A stretch of DNA of 64,000 nucleotides from Rhabdornis inornatus (Eukaryota > Chordata > Aves > Passeriformes > Rhabdornithidae), in the NCBI GenBank assembly GCA_013397075.1, contig VWZS01002360.1:427184-491183 (forward strand), written 5' to 3'. Made by a program: the position numbers and the translations under genes. Shown piece after piece: positions 1 through 12,366 of this stretch; positions within the stretch are counted from its first letter, which is position 1, and each line of letters begins with the position of its first letter. Under the pieces are notes generated by a model. That model was not told the DNA's origin and ran no database searches. It worked only from the letters and a program-made list of their open reading frames with translations.

Positions 1-336
1 AGGACCTGTCCTCCCTGGGGTGCCTGGCTGTGTTTAGGGGGCTCAGGGACAGGATTCTGTGGGGTTCCTGTGGGGTCCTGTCCTCCCCTGGCTGTGTTTA
101 GTGGGCTCAGGTACAGGATTCCATGGGGTACCTGTGGGGTTCCTGTCCTCCCTGGCGTGCCTGGCTGTGTTTAGGGGGCTCAGGGACAGGATTCCATGGG
201 GTTCCTGTCCTCCCCAGGGATGCCTGGCTGTGTTTAGGGGGCTCAGGGACAGGATTCCATGGGGTTCCTGTCCTCCCCAGGGATGCCTGGCTGTGTTTAG
301 GGGGCTCAGGGACAGGATTCCATGGGGTTCCTGCCT
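1..336. repeat. 63-bp minisatellite
   Basis: About five copies of a 63-bp unit with the core TGCCTGGCTGTGTTTAGGGG followed by GCTCAGGGACAGGATTCCAT. Copies from 160 on are almost identical, while the first two are diverged or partly deleted. The unit is a multiple of three and carries few stops, so several frames stay open; these are not genes. It lies in a NEO1 intron and probably extends left of the window. Confidence 0.93.
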
Positions 337-1292
337 TGGAAGACAAACAGAAGCAGCTCCCAAAGGAGCTCTGGGGTGGTGTGGGCTGCAGGTGGTGCCT
401 GGGGCCTGGTGATCTGATTCCTAGCTCTGATGGATTTGCTAAGTGGACTGGATGATTCCTTATAAAATGTTTATTAAATGCCTGGAGAAGGTGACCCTGG
501 GCTCATTGTGTGCCCAAATGCCAGAGATGGAAGTGTGGAGGAGGAGGGCAGAGGAATAGGGGCTGGCAGGGTTGACACAGGCACCTGGACCCAGCTCCAA
601 GCCCTGGGAATGGCTGACTTGGGGCATCCCTGGAATATCCCACCTCATGTCCATGGAATATTCTAGAGGGAATGCTTTTCCTCCTTTTGTGCACTTAAAA
701 ATCCAGTCTAGTACATCACTTATTGTCAGTCACGTGTTGCTGCCTGAGCTACAGTTCTGTTCAGCAGGAACAAGCAGTGCATGAGAACAGGAACAATGCA
801 TTCCGTTTCTCTTTAAAATCTCTGTATGCGAATGCTTGGTCGAAAGAGAAGAAACTGGGAAATTCTACATGAGTTTCTAACAAGATACTCTGATTTTTTG
901 TCAAAAACTCCAGCTGTGACTTCATAAGACTCATTTTTCTCAGAGAATTGAGGTATTCCTGTAATTCCAGTATGTTTTTGCCAGCAGCAAAACCTGCTGG
1001 AGAGGCTCCATATATCAAATTTTGAGTGCCTTTTCACAATGCTCTGATTTTTCAGTAGACTCTTAACATTCCTTAAACGAGTGTATGGGTTTGCTCACCT
1101 GCTGCCTCTGTGCCACCCCAGATTTGGTGATGGTGGGGGTGTTCCTGTTCTTAAAACAAATTAATTAAACAAATTAACAGCCCTAAGTTAAAACAAGGCT
1201 GGAAACAGGCCCTCACAGTCCTTTCCAGTGCTGACACTGTGGGGGCAGCAGAGGTGGATGGCTGGGTTATCCATGGTTGCTGGGATTTAATC
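337..1292 (+). other. NEO1 intron, no gene content seen
   Basis: Intronic sequence between two minisatellites. No exon with conserved neogenin residues, no RNA gene and no recognisable transposon was found. Confidence 0.7.
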
Positions 1293-1643
1293 GGGACCTG
1301 TGGGAATTGCTGGGCTGATGGACCTGTGGGAATTGCTGGGTTCATGGATCTGTGGGAGTTGCTGGGCTGATGGAATTGCCAGGCTGATGGAATTGCTGCA
1401 CTGGGGGAATTGCTGGGCTGATGGATCTGTGGGAATTGCTGGGCTTATGGATCTCTGGGAATTGCTGGGCTGATGGATCTCTGGGAATTGCTGGGCTCAT
1501 GGATCTCTGGGAATTGCTGGGCTCATGGATCTCTGGGAATTGCTGGGCTCATGGAATTGCTGGACTGGTGGAATTGCTGGGCTGGTAGATCTATGGGAGT
1601 TGCCGGGCCGATGGACCTGTGGGAATTGCTGATGGACCTGTGT
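1293..1643. repeat. 26-bp minisatellite next to a NEO1 splice acceptor
   Basis: About 13 degenerate copies of ATGGATCTCTGGGAATTGCT plus GGGCTC/GGGCTG, with period 26 in the cleanest part (1447-1550). The last unit ends roughly 20 bases before the acceptor of the exon at 1662. Many units hold CTGAT, which fits the vertebrate branch-point consensus; the last is at 1629-1633. Confidence 0.93.
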
Positions 1644-1661
1644 GTGTTGCCCCATCCCCAG

Positions 1662-1772
1662 GGCTGGAGCGAGGTACCGAGTACAGCTTCCGCGTGGCCG
1701 CCATGACCGTCAATGGCACCGGCCCCGCCACCGACTGGGTGTCAGCTGAGACCTTCGAGAGCGACCTGGACG
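1662..1772 (+). CDS. NEO1: NEO1 exon: end of FN3 domain 3
   Basis: The exon lies between the acceptor CCCATCCCCAG and the donor GTGAGA, with phase 2 bases in and 1 base out. It reads LERGTEYSFRVAAMTVNG followed by TGPATDWVSAETFESDLD, the F and G strands of a fibronectin III fold. TEYSFRV is the usual tyrosine-corner motif. An NGT sequon is present for N-glycosylation. A split Glu codon joins it to the exon at 4236. The 26-bp minisatellite upstream runs to within about 20 bases of the acceptor, so the branch point probably lies in the repeat. Confidence 0.95.
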
Positions 1773-4235
1773 GTGAGAGACCCTGGGACTGGGACAGCAA
1801 AACCTGGGAGTGCATTCATTTCATTTCACCCACACCTGGCTGCCTCTTTAAAAACCACACCTCTGTGTTTTCACTTCTGTTCTAGGTGTACAATGGGGTT
1901 TATTTAGGATTGACATCAGTTTCTATTTAAACAGAAAATTCTGGCCATGTCAATGAAGTGGTTTGAAATGAAACTCTGCTTTTACACGTCCTAGTGCTGT
2001 AGGTTGGCATCAAGTGCTTTCTGCTAAGGAATCCTCATTTGTAGTGACAATGAAATGTTGCAGTAGGAAAGAAATAATGGAAAACATTCTCAGCCACAGC
2101 CCTGTGCAGTCTTAGCCCCATGCTGGTGCTGTGCTTTCTTTGACCCACAGTAACTTACTTTGCATGGAAGAAAAGGGAGATGAATTATATTTCCTATATT
2201 TTTTGCATCACATCTCCTATCAGAAATTCTGCTGTGGGTGCTAAATATAAAATTACGTTGAAATTGTGGGTATTAGAATAATTGCATTGGAAATTCCGAT
2301 GATGGCAGAAAGGTTCCTGAGCTTGTTGGAGCATTAAATGGGATATTCCAAAGCTCTTTGCTTGTGCTGTAAAGGGTTCTCCTCAACAGAGGGTCTGTTC
2401 CACCAAGGCCATGGATTTCAGGGATGTGGATACTGGAAACTCCTTGATCCATGTGTCTGTCAGCCCTTAGTGAATGTGAAACACCCTTGGAGCCACCAAG
2501 TCCCCAAAGTGGGGCAGAGCTCTGTAAATGAGCACCTCACAGAGCAATGGAAGTGTCCCTGAACTAGAGTTAACAACACTTTGCCAGAGCACAGCATCAG
2601 GATTAAATTTAAATTTAAACAGGGCAGAAGGAGGAAGAAGAAAAATAACCTTTTCCTTCTCTGTTGGCTTTGTCATTTAGATTTTTTCACCCCTGAATGT
2701 TGCAGGAATCTGATTTTCTACACATTCTTTCCATTTAATAAAGTAATAAAAATTTACATTTAAGACAACGTAACATGATATTCATATAACTCTGCATGCA
2801 CCTGTGAGTTCTGTGTGTGCACACTGCATTTCTTCGGTTTCATCCTTTAGAAAGCTCATGTGGATAATCTTAACACCATGCAAATGCATTTACAGCTCAT
2901 CTTGCTTTTCTTAGGTTCAACAGACACATGAGGCATCATTTCTTTTTATTCCACAGCTGCTTTTTGAGTTTAAATAGAAAATAATTCCCAGGGAAGTCCC
3001 ATGGGTGTAAAGAGGAGCAGAAGTGTTACAATTCCACGTTGGAGTTGGAGCGGGTTCCGCCCGAGTGCAGAGCAGGAGGTGTTGAACAGTCATACGGAGT
3101 TTGTGCCCAGTGCAGTGGAAATGTCACCTCTCCTGCTGCACTTGGAGCTTTGCTGTGTTTAATAGTTGGGAACTGGAACTGCTGGGCTGTGTCAGCAGCA
3201 GCCCAAGAGCTCCCTGGGCTGGGGGCCAGGGCTGTGCTGTGATCCAAGTAATCCTGTTGTGGTGCTTTATTAAATGTTTGTAGAGAAATGCAGCGTGTTT
3301 CATTAAAACGAAATCCCTGCAGGAAGCACAAGTCCTTGATTCCATTTGCAGTGGGGAGCTCAGTTTGCTATTGCAGGGAATTATCCCTAATCCGCCAGCA
3401 CCCGACAAAAGGATTTATTTCATTTCTGAGAAGTGAACCCAAAGTTAGGGACACTCCAGGGACAGTTGGGAGATTGCTTTTAGGTTCTAGTCAACAGTGG
3501 GGAAAAGCCTCTTAGGAGAAGTATTAGGGGCTTACGGTGGTACGTTGTGAAAGTGTTCTGGTGTTAGGGATCCACATTCCATGTCTCTGTGGGATGGGGT
3601 GAGACTTGTGTTGCTTTTGGGGGAAGGGTTTGAACATCTGATGTCGACTCTGTATTTTCTGAACTTTCAGTATGGCTGTGTAGTTTCTACTTCTATTGTA
3701 TGAGTTATGGGAATCCAAGGATCTAGGCAGCAACAACTGTAGGACAAGTGAGGAGAATTCTTTGCAGTGCAGTTCTTAAAGCTGTGGAATATCCTATTTA
3801 ATGCTACAACCAGTTCAGGAACCTTTCTTTCATCACCAGACTTTTCCATGTAATTATTGTAATACCCACAAGTAAGGAATATGATGGAATTGAAAGTAGA
3901 TGGATTTGTGGAGGAGAAGGATGGGATAAAACCGGTGTGTATTTCAAAAACTGGGTGACAACATGGGCAACATGGATCTGCCTAAGCAGATCTGATACAA
4001 AAACCATCCCAACCCCCTGAGCTTCAGCACAACCATCCTGCCTGTTAAAGGGAGGATCTGTTGGAATGTGATGGTAATATTCTGCTCTTGGAGCTCTTTG
4101 CTCTCCTGCACACCGAAGTTTCATTGTGCTCATTCCAACACACAGGAGTGCTTTGTTTGACCTTCCTGCCTCACGGTCTCCATGTCATTGCCTTTATTTG
4201 AGAGAAGGCCTTGCACTGCTTCCCTTTTCCTGCAG
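1773..4235 (+). other. NEO1 intron, nothing recognised
   Basis: AT-rich intron with no conserved exon, RNA gene or clear transposon. Confidence 0.7.
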
Positions 4236-4430
4236 AGACCCGTGTGCCCGAGGTGCCCAGCTCCCTGCACGTGCGGCCGCTGGTCACCAGCATCGTGGTG
4301 AGCTGGACCCCGCCGGAGAACCAGGACGTGGTGGTCAGGGGCTACGCCATCGGCTACGGCATCGGCAGCCCCCACGCCCAGACCATCAAGGTGGACTACA
4401 AACAGAGATACTACACCATTGAGAACCTGG
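4236..4430 (+). CDS. NEO1: NEO1 exon: first part of FN3 domain 4
   Basis: Acceptor TTTTCCTGCAG, donor GTGAGT. The translation begins (E)TRVPEVPSSLHVRPLVTS and continues with SIVVSWTPPENQDVVVRGYA. The tryptophan in VSWTPPEN is the conserved B-strand core residue of FN3 folds. The exon ends at KQRYYTIENL, and a split Asp codon joins the exon at 5011. FN3 domains 4 and 5 are linked to netrin binding in the neogenin/DCC family (family knowledge). The sequence is nearly identical to mammalian neogenin as remembered, with VV for IV and similar mild changes. Confidence 0.97.
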
Positions 4431-4792
4431 GTGAGTGCAGGGAATGGGAGCTGTGCCCCAGCCCAGCCTCCCTCAGGACTCCTTAAACAACTTCCATGTG
4501 AGCAGCAGCCTGAGTTCACCATGCTCCACGTGGAGCGGCAGGAGAAAAAGGAACTGAAATATCACCAAGATTCACTGGTGGCTCCTTTAAAAGGAAAATA
4601 AAGATTCACCCCTCCACAGAACTCTCTCTGGGAGGTAAAATAGTCTGAAAGTGAGAGAAATAGCAATATTGGGAATTCCGTCAAATCAGAGGTTTGAGTA
4701 ATTTTGGTTTTGTTCTTTTAGATTGTTTTTCTCGCTCCTGCTTAGGCTGTGCTTAAAGGTAGATTTGCTGTAACTATAGACTCGAGCTGTGG

Positions 4793-4870
4793 TGTCCCTG
4801 CCCAGACAGGGAGTGGAATGAGGTGGTCTTTAAGGTCCCTTCCAACCCAAACCAGTCTGAGTTTCTGTGG
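4793..4870 (+). mobile_element. CR1 LINE 3'-end fragment
   Basis: GGTCTTTAAGGTCCCTTCCA followed by ACCCAAACCAGTCTGAGTTT is the diagnostic 3' end of avian CR1 retroposons. Only about 80 bp remain. It lies inside the 580-bp NEO1 intron 4431-5010. Confidence 0.85.
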
Positions 4871-5010
4871 CCATGAACAGCAGATCTGTGTGGAGACTTT
4901 CTCAGTTCGAATCACATATTCCAGTTCAAAATTAAAATATTTGAACAAAGAAGGTATGGAGAATCTGAAATCAGGATTCAGTGGTTGTGCTGATTTCTCT
5001 TCCCCTTCAG

Positions 5011-5106
5011 ATCCCAGCTCCCACTACGTGATAACCCTGAAAGCCTTCAACAACGTGGGGGAAGGGATCCCCCTGTATGAGAGCGCTGTGACCCGGCCCC
5101 ATTCTG
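5011..5106 (+). CDS. NEO1: NEO1 exon: rest of FN3 domain 4
   Basis: Acceptor CCCCTTCAG, donor GTGAGT. It encodes (D)[18 protein letters not shown] then [13 protein letters not shown], which forms the E-G strands of FN3 domain 4 ([11 protein letters not shown] is the tyrosine-corner strand). The closing TRPHS leads into the linker to FN3 domain 5. Phase 1 at the end joins the DTSEVD start of the next exon. The preceding 580-bp intron contains a CR1 3' end. Confidence 0.96.
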
Positions 5107-6139
5107 GTGAGTCCGGCTCAGCAGCTGGGATGGGCTGGGATGGGCTGGGAGGATGGAAGTGTCCTGGTTGTCAGTTCATCCCGAGCTCTCTGTCCCTGTC
5201 ACTGCTTGGCCTCGCACGTTCCCAATAAACCACCTAAACTGGGCTCATTTGTAAATTCCAAACTCACCTGACAACTACTAATGGATGTTCTTGCTCCAAA
5301 CATTCCCCTTACCTGAGCACAACCCATGTGGGTGCAGTTCTAAAGGCCCTGAGCTGGGGGTTTATGGTCTTTTTCACTGAGATTTTTGAACACGATGCCT
5401 GTGTTTGCTTTATGTCCCTCTGTTGTCACTCACACTAAAGAAAATCTTGGCAATTTTTTTGGCCTCGTAATCCATAAAGAAAAGAGTTTAAGCAGAGAAG
5501 TGTGCAGGTGAGCTGTTGCCATGGCTCACTGGCTCCCTCCCAGCCTGCTGACACCACCCAGGAATTTGGTGGAGGTGCAATGCATGGGGTTAGTCCTGAT
5601 GAGCTGGAATGCTTGGAGATTCTCCAGAGGCTGCTGGAATTGCAGTTTCAAAGTTACTGCAAGTCAGTCTCTCACTTCAAAGCTTCCTTTGAAAGTGCCT
5701 TTCAGGAGGTCCCCGTGTGTTTGGGAAGTGGCATTTGCTCATCCAGAGCTCCAGTACTGTGTCTTCCTCGTTGTTTTCTGGGAGAGGATCCAGTGCATGC
5801 TCCAGGCAAATGAAGTTACAGTGACTGACTGTTTGGGGTTCCCAGGCCATGGTTGAGTGCCTTGGGCACTTATTATTATTATTATTATTATTATTAGGGC
5901 TATGTGAGCAGGGATTTGTTGTCTTACTGTCTGGAGGAGGGAGGACAATGCAAGAGTGATGTTACTGCCCAGTCTGATGTCACCTATTAACTCTGGCTTT
6001 TCTCTCTTTCTCTCCATTCCTCACCTTCCATCTCATTGCACTTCCCTGCATCCCTTCTTTTTTGTTTTGGTTGACATTAAAATGCCACCTCCTCCTTTTT
6101 TAATTATAAACCACGGCCTTTTCCCCATGGATTGCCCAG
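5107..6139 (+). other. NEO1 intron with ATT microsatellite
   Basis: The only notable content is a perfect (TTA)n run of about nine units at 5870-5897. Confidence 0.75.
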
Positions 6140-6363
6140 ACACTTCCGAGGTTGATTTGTTTGTTATTAATGCTCCATACACTCCAGTGCCAGATCCGTC
6201 TCCCATGATGCCCCCAGTGGGAGTTCAGGCTTCCATCCTGAGCCATGACACCATCCGGATCACTTGGGCAGACAACTCCCTGCCCAAGAACCAGAAGATC
6301 ACGGATGCGCGGTTCTACACCGTCCGCTGGAAAACCAACATCCCTGCCAACACCAAGTACAAG
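6140..6363 (+). CDS. NEO1: NEO1 exon: linker and first half of FN3 domain 5
   Basis: Acceptor ATTGCCCAG, donor GTACTG. It encodes (D)TSEVDLFVINAPYTPVPD, then a Pro/Met-rich stretch (PSPMMPPVGVQ) and the FN3 start ASILSHDTIRITWADNSLP, ending at NTKYK. ITWADNS carries the core tryptophan. In neogenin, FN3 domains 5-6 form the binding site for repulsive guidance molecules (family knowledge). The exon ends on a codon boundary, the first such junction in the window, while its neighbours break inside codons. Confidence 0.96.
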
Positions 6364-9300
6364 GTACTGAGTCCCACGGGAGCTTCCCAGCCCAGGCAGG
6401 GGAAGGCATAGCTCTGGGAAGGCTGCTGGGCTCCTTGGAGGGGCAGGATTCCTGCAGCTCCCCTCCCAGGGGAAGGCTCGGCTGAGGGAATGCTGCTGGG
6501 ATGAGCCCGGGGGTCTTGGAGGGTCAGCATTGCTCTGGGTCTGGTGGGAGCAGTTCTGTGTCTCCTGTGGGAAGGAGCTGGAGCTGGGCTGTTGTGGCAG
6601 TGGATGGAGAGCTGCTCAGGGAAGGAATGGAAATTTCCAAAGTTGTTCTGTTCTGTGGACACGGTGATAGTTTGAAGCTTCCCCCTGGCTGGATCCCTGG
6701 GAGTGGGAGGTGTGGGCTCCCCTCTGGAGAATCAGTAAAGTATTGCAAGTGGAGTGTGACTGGAGCCCCTCACTGAGCCATGCAGGAAAAGCAGATTTAC
6801 CCCCGTGGTTTGGAGTTTCCTTTTAGAGCCTTTTCAGTTCCTGCAAAACTCAGAGTGAACCTTTCCTTTGGGAGCTGACTGGCTTCAAAATACACGACAA
6901 AAACTTTACTATATCCTTGCCTTCCTCCATTTTCATATGTTTTGATTTGGAGACTGGATTTGGGGTTTGGTTTTTGGTTTGGTGGTTGGTTGGATTTTTT
7001 AATTAATTTTCAGAGTTACCTGAAGGGCTCAAAGCTGCTGACTGCAAATTTCACATTTGTTACGAGACTCAGAGGAACTGGTAGTTAAAATACCCAGCCA
7101 GTGGAGCTCCCTTTATGCTCCTGCAGAGCCAGTTTGCTATAATCCAGATATTTTCTTTCTTGAAATGAAAAGATGTAAATATGTGTGTATTCCTTCTCTA
7201 AAGGCAAGTTACTTCTGAGCCACATTCCTGAGTCATGTGCAGAGAATGTCTCAGGAGTGGTTTAAATAAAGCTGCAGTTTCATTAGTTAATTGCTTAAAA
7301 GAAGGAAATATAATAGAAAATGGAATAAAATAGTAAATTTACTGTTCCCACTGTTCTGGTGCTGGTGGTCAGTGAGCAACAAGTTATACTGTGACTAAAG
7401 CCAACACTGAATGATGGAATATAGTTTAAAATTACTCAAAATTGTAGAGAGGATTTGCCTGAAGGAAAGAATTGTTGGAGGTATTCGCTCCAATCACATG
7501 TAACCCATGGTGTCTGGAGAACCCACATCCTGCTTTTCTTCCCTTGTTTCTGTTGGAAATCATCTCCTGAGCTGTTGGGTGTTTTTAGGGAGGTCAGACC
7601 CCTTGCAGGGAGTGCTGGGTCTCAGTCAGGCTGTGGTAACTTCACTGCAGTGAGTGCAGTGCTTGTCCTGGCCCCTCTGCAGCTCCCGCTCTCTGCATCC
7701 AGAGGCTTTGAAATGTCCCTGGGGACAGAAATCCTGTGTCACCTCTGCAGGATCCAGAGCAGCATCTGCTCAGCTCTGTGGGGTTTCATTCTCCCTCTTA
7801 TCCCTAAATTGGGTGTTGAGACTGATCACTGAGATTTTCTGCCCCTGCCCTGTCACAAACTCCTGAGGAAGAGGCTGTGTGCTCTCCACATGAGTGGTTC
7901 CTCCCTAAGGAGCTTTGTTTTCCTCAGTTTGTGCAGGCTTGTGCCAGTCTGAGCCTGGAAACCCAGGAACAGATGGGATGCAGCTCCTATGCTTTGAACT
8001 GTGTCTCTGCACTAACATGGAGCAGTTTTCCAAAGCCCCTTTGTTGTTGTGTGGGGTTGTCCTGCAGCTAGCTGGGATCCATCAGGGATCGATGAAAATA
8101 AGAAACATTGGATCTTTTAGGACTGCATAACAGAGAAACAAATTGTTCAGGGTAATATTTATGGTGTTTATTTCTAGCAGGTGCACATGGTTTGGTACTG
8201 TGGGATAGGCTGGCATCTTAAAAATAAAAAAGTGCTGTTCAATTGTGGAGTCTGACACTCCAGGGGGGCTTGGCTGTGTCACTTACACTCAGTGTGGGAT
8301 GCACAGGGAAACTAAAAGATCCCAAGATTCAAGGCTGGAGATGGAAACCAGAACTTTCACCTGTAAAAGCAGCCCAGCTGCCACATCAAATAATACAAAT
8401 ATTGGCATGCTTAAATACTGCTGGGAATTCCAGCATCCCAGAGAGGAAGAGCTTTTTGGGGTACAGCAGCTGGTAATGCCAGATGGGAGGGAAAGATTCC
8501 TGCTTGGCACTTGTCATTCCATCCCTCCCAGTGAGGCCTGTGTTCCCAGGGAGCTGTGTCCATTCCAGCTGTGCCACAGCCCCTCAGCCACTGTCCCACC
8601 CATTCCAAACTGCACTGAGTGTGTACCAAGGAGAGGCTTAAAGCCAATGGAGGATTTAATTTGAGTTCCTTTTATGAGTCTTTGTTGTCTGGCCACAGAC
8701 AGCAAAGCCCTGGGCACAAATCACTGTCATCCCTTGCATCACCATTTCCTGAACTTTCATCCCTTGTAAGAAAAGAGAAATAAAGGTATTGGAGACAGGG
8801 TTTCTTTGTCACTGCTGGAGCCTTCAGAAAAGGTGCCTTTACCTTGGCAGTAAATCAGCTGCACTGAGTGGTTTCTGGAGGCAGTGGCTGTTCCAGTTGT
8901 TGTATGGCCCTGTCAGATCCTGAAACAATTCTTCAATTCTGTGTTTACACCACTGCAGGTCAAGGTGAGGAATATACATATCTGTAAATACAGCTTTCCT
9001 TCTTTTCCATGGGCCTCCAGTACATTCTGTTGGTGCTGAAGCCGTTTATAACAAATACCAGATATTTATAAATGCTGAATTACAAATTCCACTATGACCC
9101 ATGTGTAGTTTCCTTGTGTGATCCTAAATAACCATTTCTTCCTGAAAAGAATCTGCATCTTAGTAAACTTTCATTCTCTTCAAGTCTCACAAGTGTATCT
9201 TTAGTTGATTGTTTATTACATTTAAGGTTGTTCTGGAAATTCCAGTAGGAATCTGGGAGGCAGCTCCAGGTTCCAAGCAGGACTGTTCCTCGCTGTGCTT

Positions 9301-9622
9301 TTTGTTTTCCCCAGCCAGAGGAGTTAATGAAATGCTGTAAATGAACCCCCAGGTAAACAGAGGTTTAACCACTGCATAACAAGTGAGCCCTGAATCTTGT
9401 ATTGTCTTTTTTTCATTTCTAATTGACTGCTGTTAAGTGCTCCTGCTGATTGCAGAATTTCTAGTGGAGGATAAACGTTGATATTTGATTAATGAATTTG
9501 CACAAGAGAGAAGAGCCAGCCCCGAATTAATGCCTGTGGTTATGGAAATGCTGGGAACACGTGGGCTGGGGGTGTCTGAGAGCTGTGGCTTTGGGAAGTG
9601 CTGACCCTGGTTTCCCTTTCAG
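6364..9622 (+). other. NEO1 intron, nothing recognised
   Basis: 3.26 kb with scattered short open frames and no conserved residues. A G/T-rich low-complexity stretch lies at 6961-6998. Confidence 0.7.
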
Positions 9623-9761
9623 ACTGCAAATGCCACCACTCTGAGCTATCTGGTGACGGGGCTGAAGCCAAACACCCTCTATGAGTTCTCAGTGATGGTG
9701 ACCAAGGGCAGGAGATCCAGCACCTGGAGCATGACAGCACATGGGACAACCTTTGAATTAG
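9623..9761 (+). CDS. NEO1: NEO1 exon: second half of FN3 domain 5
   Basis: Acceptor TTCCCTTTCAG, donor GTACTC. Reads TANATTLSYLVTGLKPNTLY then EFSVMVTKGRRSSTWSMTAH and GTTFEL. L-T-GLKPNTLYEFSV is the classic E-to-F strand motif of FN3 folds. ANAT gives an NAT glycosylation sequon. A split Val codon joins it to the exon at 12259. The 3.26-kb intron before it has no visible gene content. Confidence 0.96.
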
Positions 9762-11635
9762 GTACTCCTGGGCTCTGGAAGGGCTGGGGTATTCCTAAAG
9801 AAACCTCCACTGAAATGGTTCTGCTAATTAACACTTGCTGGGAGGGATCTGAATAGTTCAGTCAGAAATTCTGATCAAGAAAAAAAAACAACATCATTCA
9901 AAATTGCAAGGGATGATTGCAGGAGAATTTACATCAAATTAAATGGAAGTCATGAATAATGCACCACAGTTCATGGGCAGGAGAGAAGAAAGTCTCACAA
10001 AAACTACATTAACAGCAAATACAAAGAAAACACTTCAGCAAATGATAATTAAAATTTGCTGTAAATGTGATAATTGTTACAGAGTGAGAAGGTGCACGAG
10101 GCAAATGAAGACAAAAAAATCACTGTAGGCATTAAGACATCCAAACGAGCCCTAAATTCCTGTTCAGTGCACAACAGAGGAGGGTTTGTAGGTGCCAGGA
10201 AAAACTCAGGCCCAGGGAGTGGCTGTGAGGGGCAGGCCCTCTCCCCGACCTGCCCTTCATTAGCCCTTCTTACCCTGCAGTGTTACATGAACTTCGGGCA
10301 ATTAAGTTTCCTGCTTGTTATGCTTAGGATTCTCTTTAGATGGACTGTGGAGGACAAGAAGCCCACCCAAATGAGCCCAGAGTTCTCCTTCTAAATTAAA
10401 ACACAGCCAAAAAATCAAACATGCAAAGAATTAGTGAGATTTTCCAGATATTCTATCACAGAAATTCTGTAATTTCTGCTTAAGAAAAAGCAAAGCCAGG
10501 ATAAAATCGAAGCCCCAGTGAGCTTCAGTTGCTTTTGAAAACGTTGTTGTGGTTTTGGGTGGGAATTCCATCATATGGGGCCAGCTCTGGGCTGGGGCTC
10601 CTTTCCCATCCCACTATTCCCAGCCCACATTAAACACTCCATTTGGTATTTCTGCTGACACATGTTAAATCCTCAGCCATAACTCTGCTCTGAGTGCAGG
10701 GACCGTAAAAGCTGCACAAATAAAGTTTTTTGAAAGAGAATTTGACACAAAGCCCCTGAGCAAGGGCACAGTGCATTTAAATAGAAAGGGTCAGGTTGAA
10801 GTGGTTGTAAGGAATATTTGCAAATATGACCAAAAAGCTGGGGAATTAAGAAAATTTAAAATAGAAATTTAAATAAAAGGCTAAATATATTTTCTCATAA
10901 CAGATCTTGTGATTTATAATACTGGCCAAATTCTTGAGTAAGTGGCTCATTATTTTGGGATACTCCTGAAAGTTGTGTAGGACTTGCTCCTAAAAGGAAA
11001 ATAGGGAATTCTGGGCTCTTTGTTATCTGTGTATTCCTGATCTCCTGTGGACTACTCCTGATTTTCTATTTTTGTTTCCTCTGAATCCTGTTTTTACATA
11101 TTTGGGGCAATAGTTACAATAACTTCTGAGCTTTGGCTGTTCCCTGGTTTCCAGCTCTTCATCACAGGGATAACTGGTGGCCATGCCAGAGGATTTATGG
11201 ATGGATTTCTAATAGGCCACATACCTAAAGCTCTGGCAATGCAGAAAGTTCAGTGGTGCTGTGGTTGTATTAAACACTCAAGGTGGATTTACCCCGGGTT
11301 GCTCCCTCAGGAGCCTCCTTGATTTCAGGATGTGGCACTGCAGGGATGGTCAGTGCCCTCTGGAGGCTGCAGTTCACAGCAAGGATTTCAGTTTTCTGCT
11401 GGAGCAATTGGTGCTCTTCCCTGAATTTTTGTCAGGAGAGGCTGATGGGAGAAGGAAAAGTCTCCCCTACTTTGCTTCCCTGTGCTGTTCTCTGGCAACC
11501 CAAGGAAAAAGGTTGGCTAGATGTGTTCAGCAAACACTTCTGCATTTGAAACATCTCTGAGGTGCAGATGCCTTCCAAACTACAAATCATTCTTCAGGAG
11601 GTCAAACCATTACAGGTTTGCCCAGAGATTGTCCC

Positions 11636-11815
11636 CCAGAGCAGCTGTGGCTGCCCCGTCCCTGGCAGTGTCCAAGGCCAGGTTGGACCAGGCTTGGAGC
11701 ACCCTGGATCAGTGGAAAGTGTCCCTGTCCATGGCATGGGGTGACACTGGATGGGCTTTGAGGTCCATTCCCACCCAAAGCATTCTAGGCTGATATAATT
11801 CTAAGTTGCAGGCTG
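11636..11815 (+). mobile_element. CR1 LINE 3'-end fragment
   Basis: GTGGCTGCCCCGTCCCTGGC, then CAGTGTCCAAGGCCAGGTTG and TGGGCTTTGAGGTCCATTCC, ending in ATTCTAGGC, follow the CR1 3' consensus in the sense direction. It lies in the NEO1 intron 9762-12258, which otherwise shows no recognisable content. Confidence 0.85.
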
Positions 11816-12258
11816 ATTTACTTTGCTGATTGGCATTTAAGTGGCAAATGGGCACTTCCAGATCTGGGTCCCACCATAAACCTGGAAAGAGATATTTCAG
11901 GTGCCTGCCTATATAGAATATATCTTTCACAAGTTTGTGGGATTTTTCTGATGACTGAAGAAATTCAGGTGAGAAGTCACTGGCCCCACTTTTCCAGTTT
12001 TTTAAGGATGCTCAGTCATGGATCACATCTGGTGCCAGAAGTGCTCTGGAAAGGGAGAACTCCTTGTGGGATGGAGGCACTGACACTGGATGGCATTGGC
12101 CAGTGAGGGAGTAAATCAGTGAGATGCTACAGGAGGGGGGGAATTTAAAAAGTAAAGAGAATAACCCAAATATAATTGTATTCCACAGCAAATGAAGATC
12201 CAGGGCCTGAGTGGTTGTGACAGAGCAGCATTGCTGACACTCTGGGTTTGTGTTTCAG

Positions 12259-12366
12259 TGCCAACCTCGCCCCCCAAGGACGTGACCGTGGTGAGCAAGG
12301 AGGGCAAACCCCGCACCATCATCGTGAACTGGCAGCCACCCTCCGAGGCCAACGGCAAAATCACAG
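12259..12366 (+). CDS. NEO1: NEO1 exon: first part of FN3 domain 6
   Basis: Acceptor GTGTTTCAG, donor GTGGGG. Encodes (V)[18 protein letters not shown] then [25 protein letters not shown] is a typical FN3 A-strand start and VNWQPPS holds the core tryptophan. It joins the exon at 15909 through a split Gly codon. The 3.5-kb intron that follows holds the large 27-bp minisatellite and a short N gap. Confidence 0.96.

Noticed and set aside
43..455. Open frames of 79-117 codons over the first 450 bases on both strands.
   Set aside because: They come from the 63-bp minisatellite; products are direct repeats with no conserved family.
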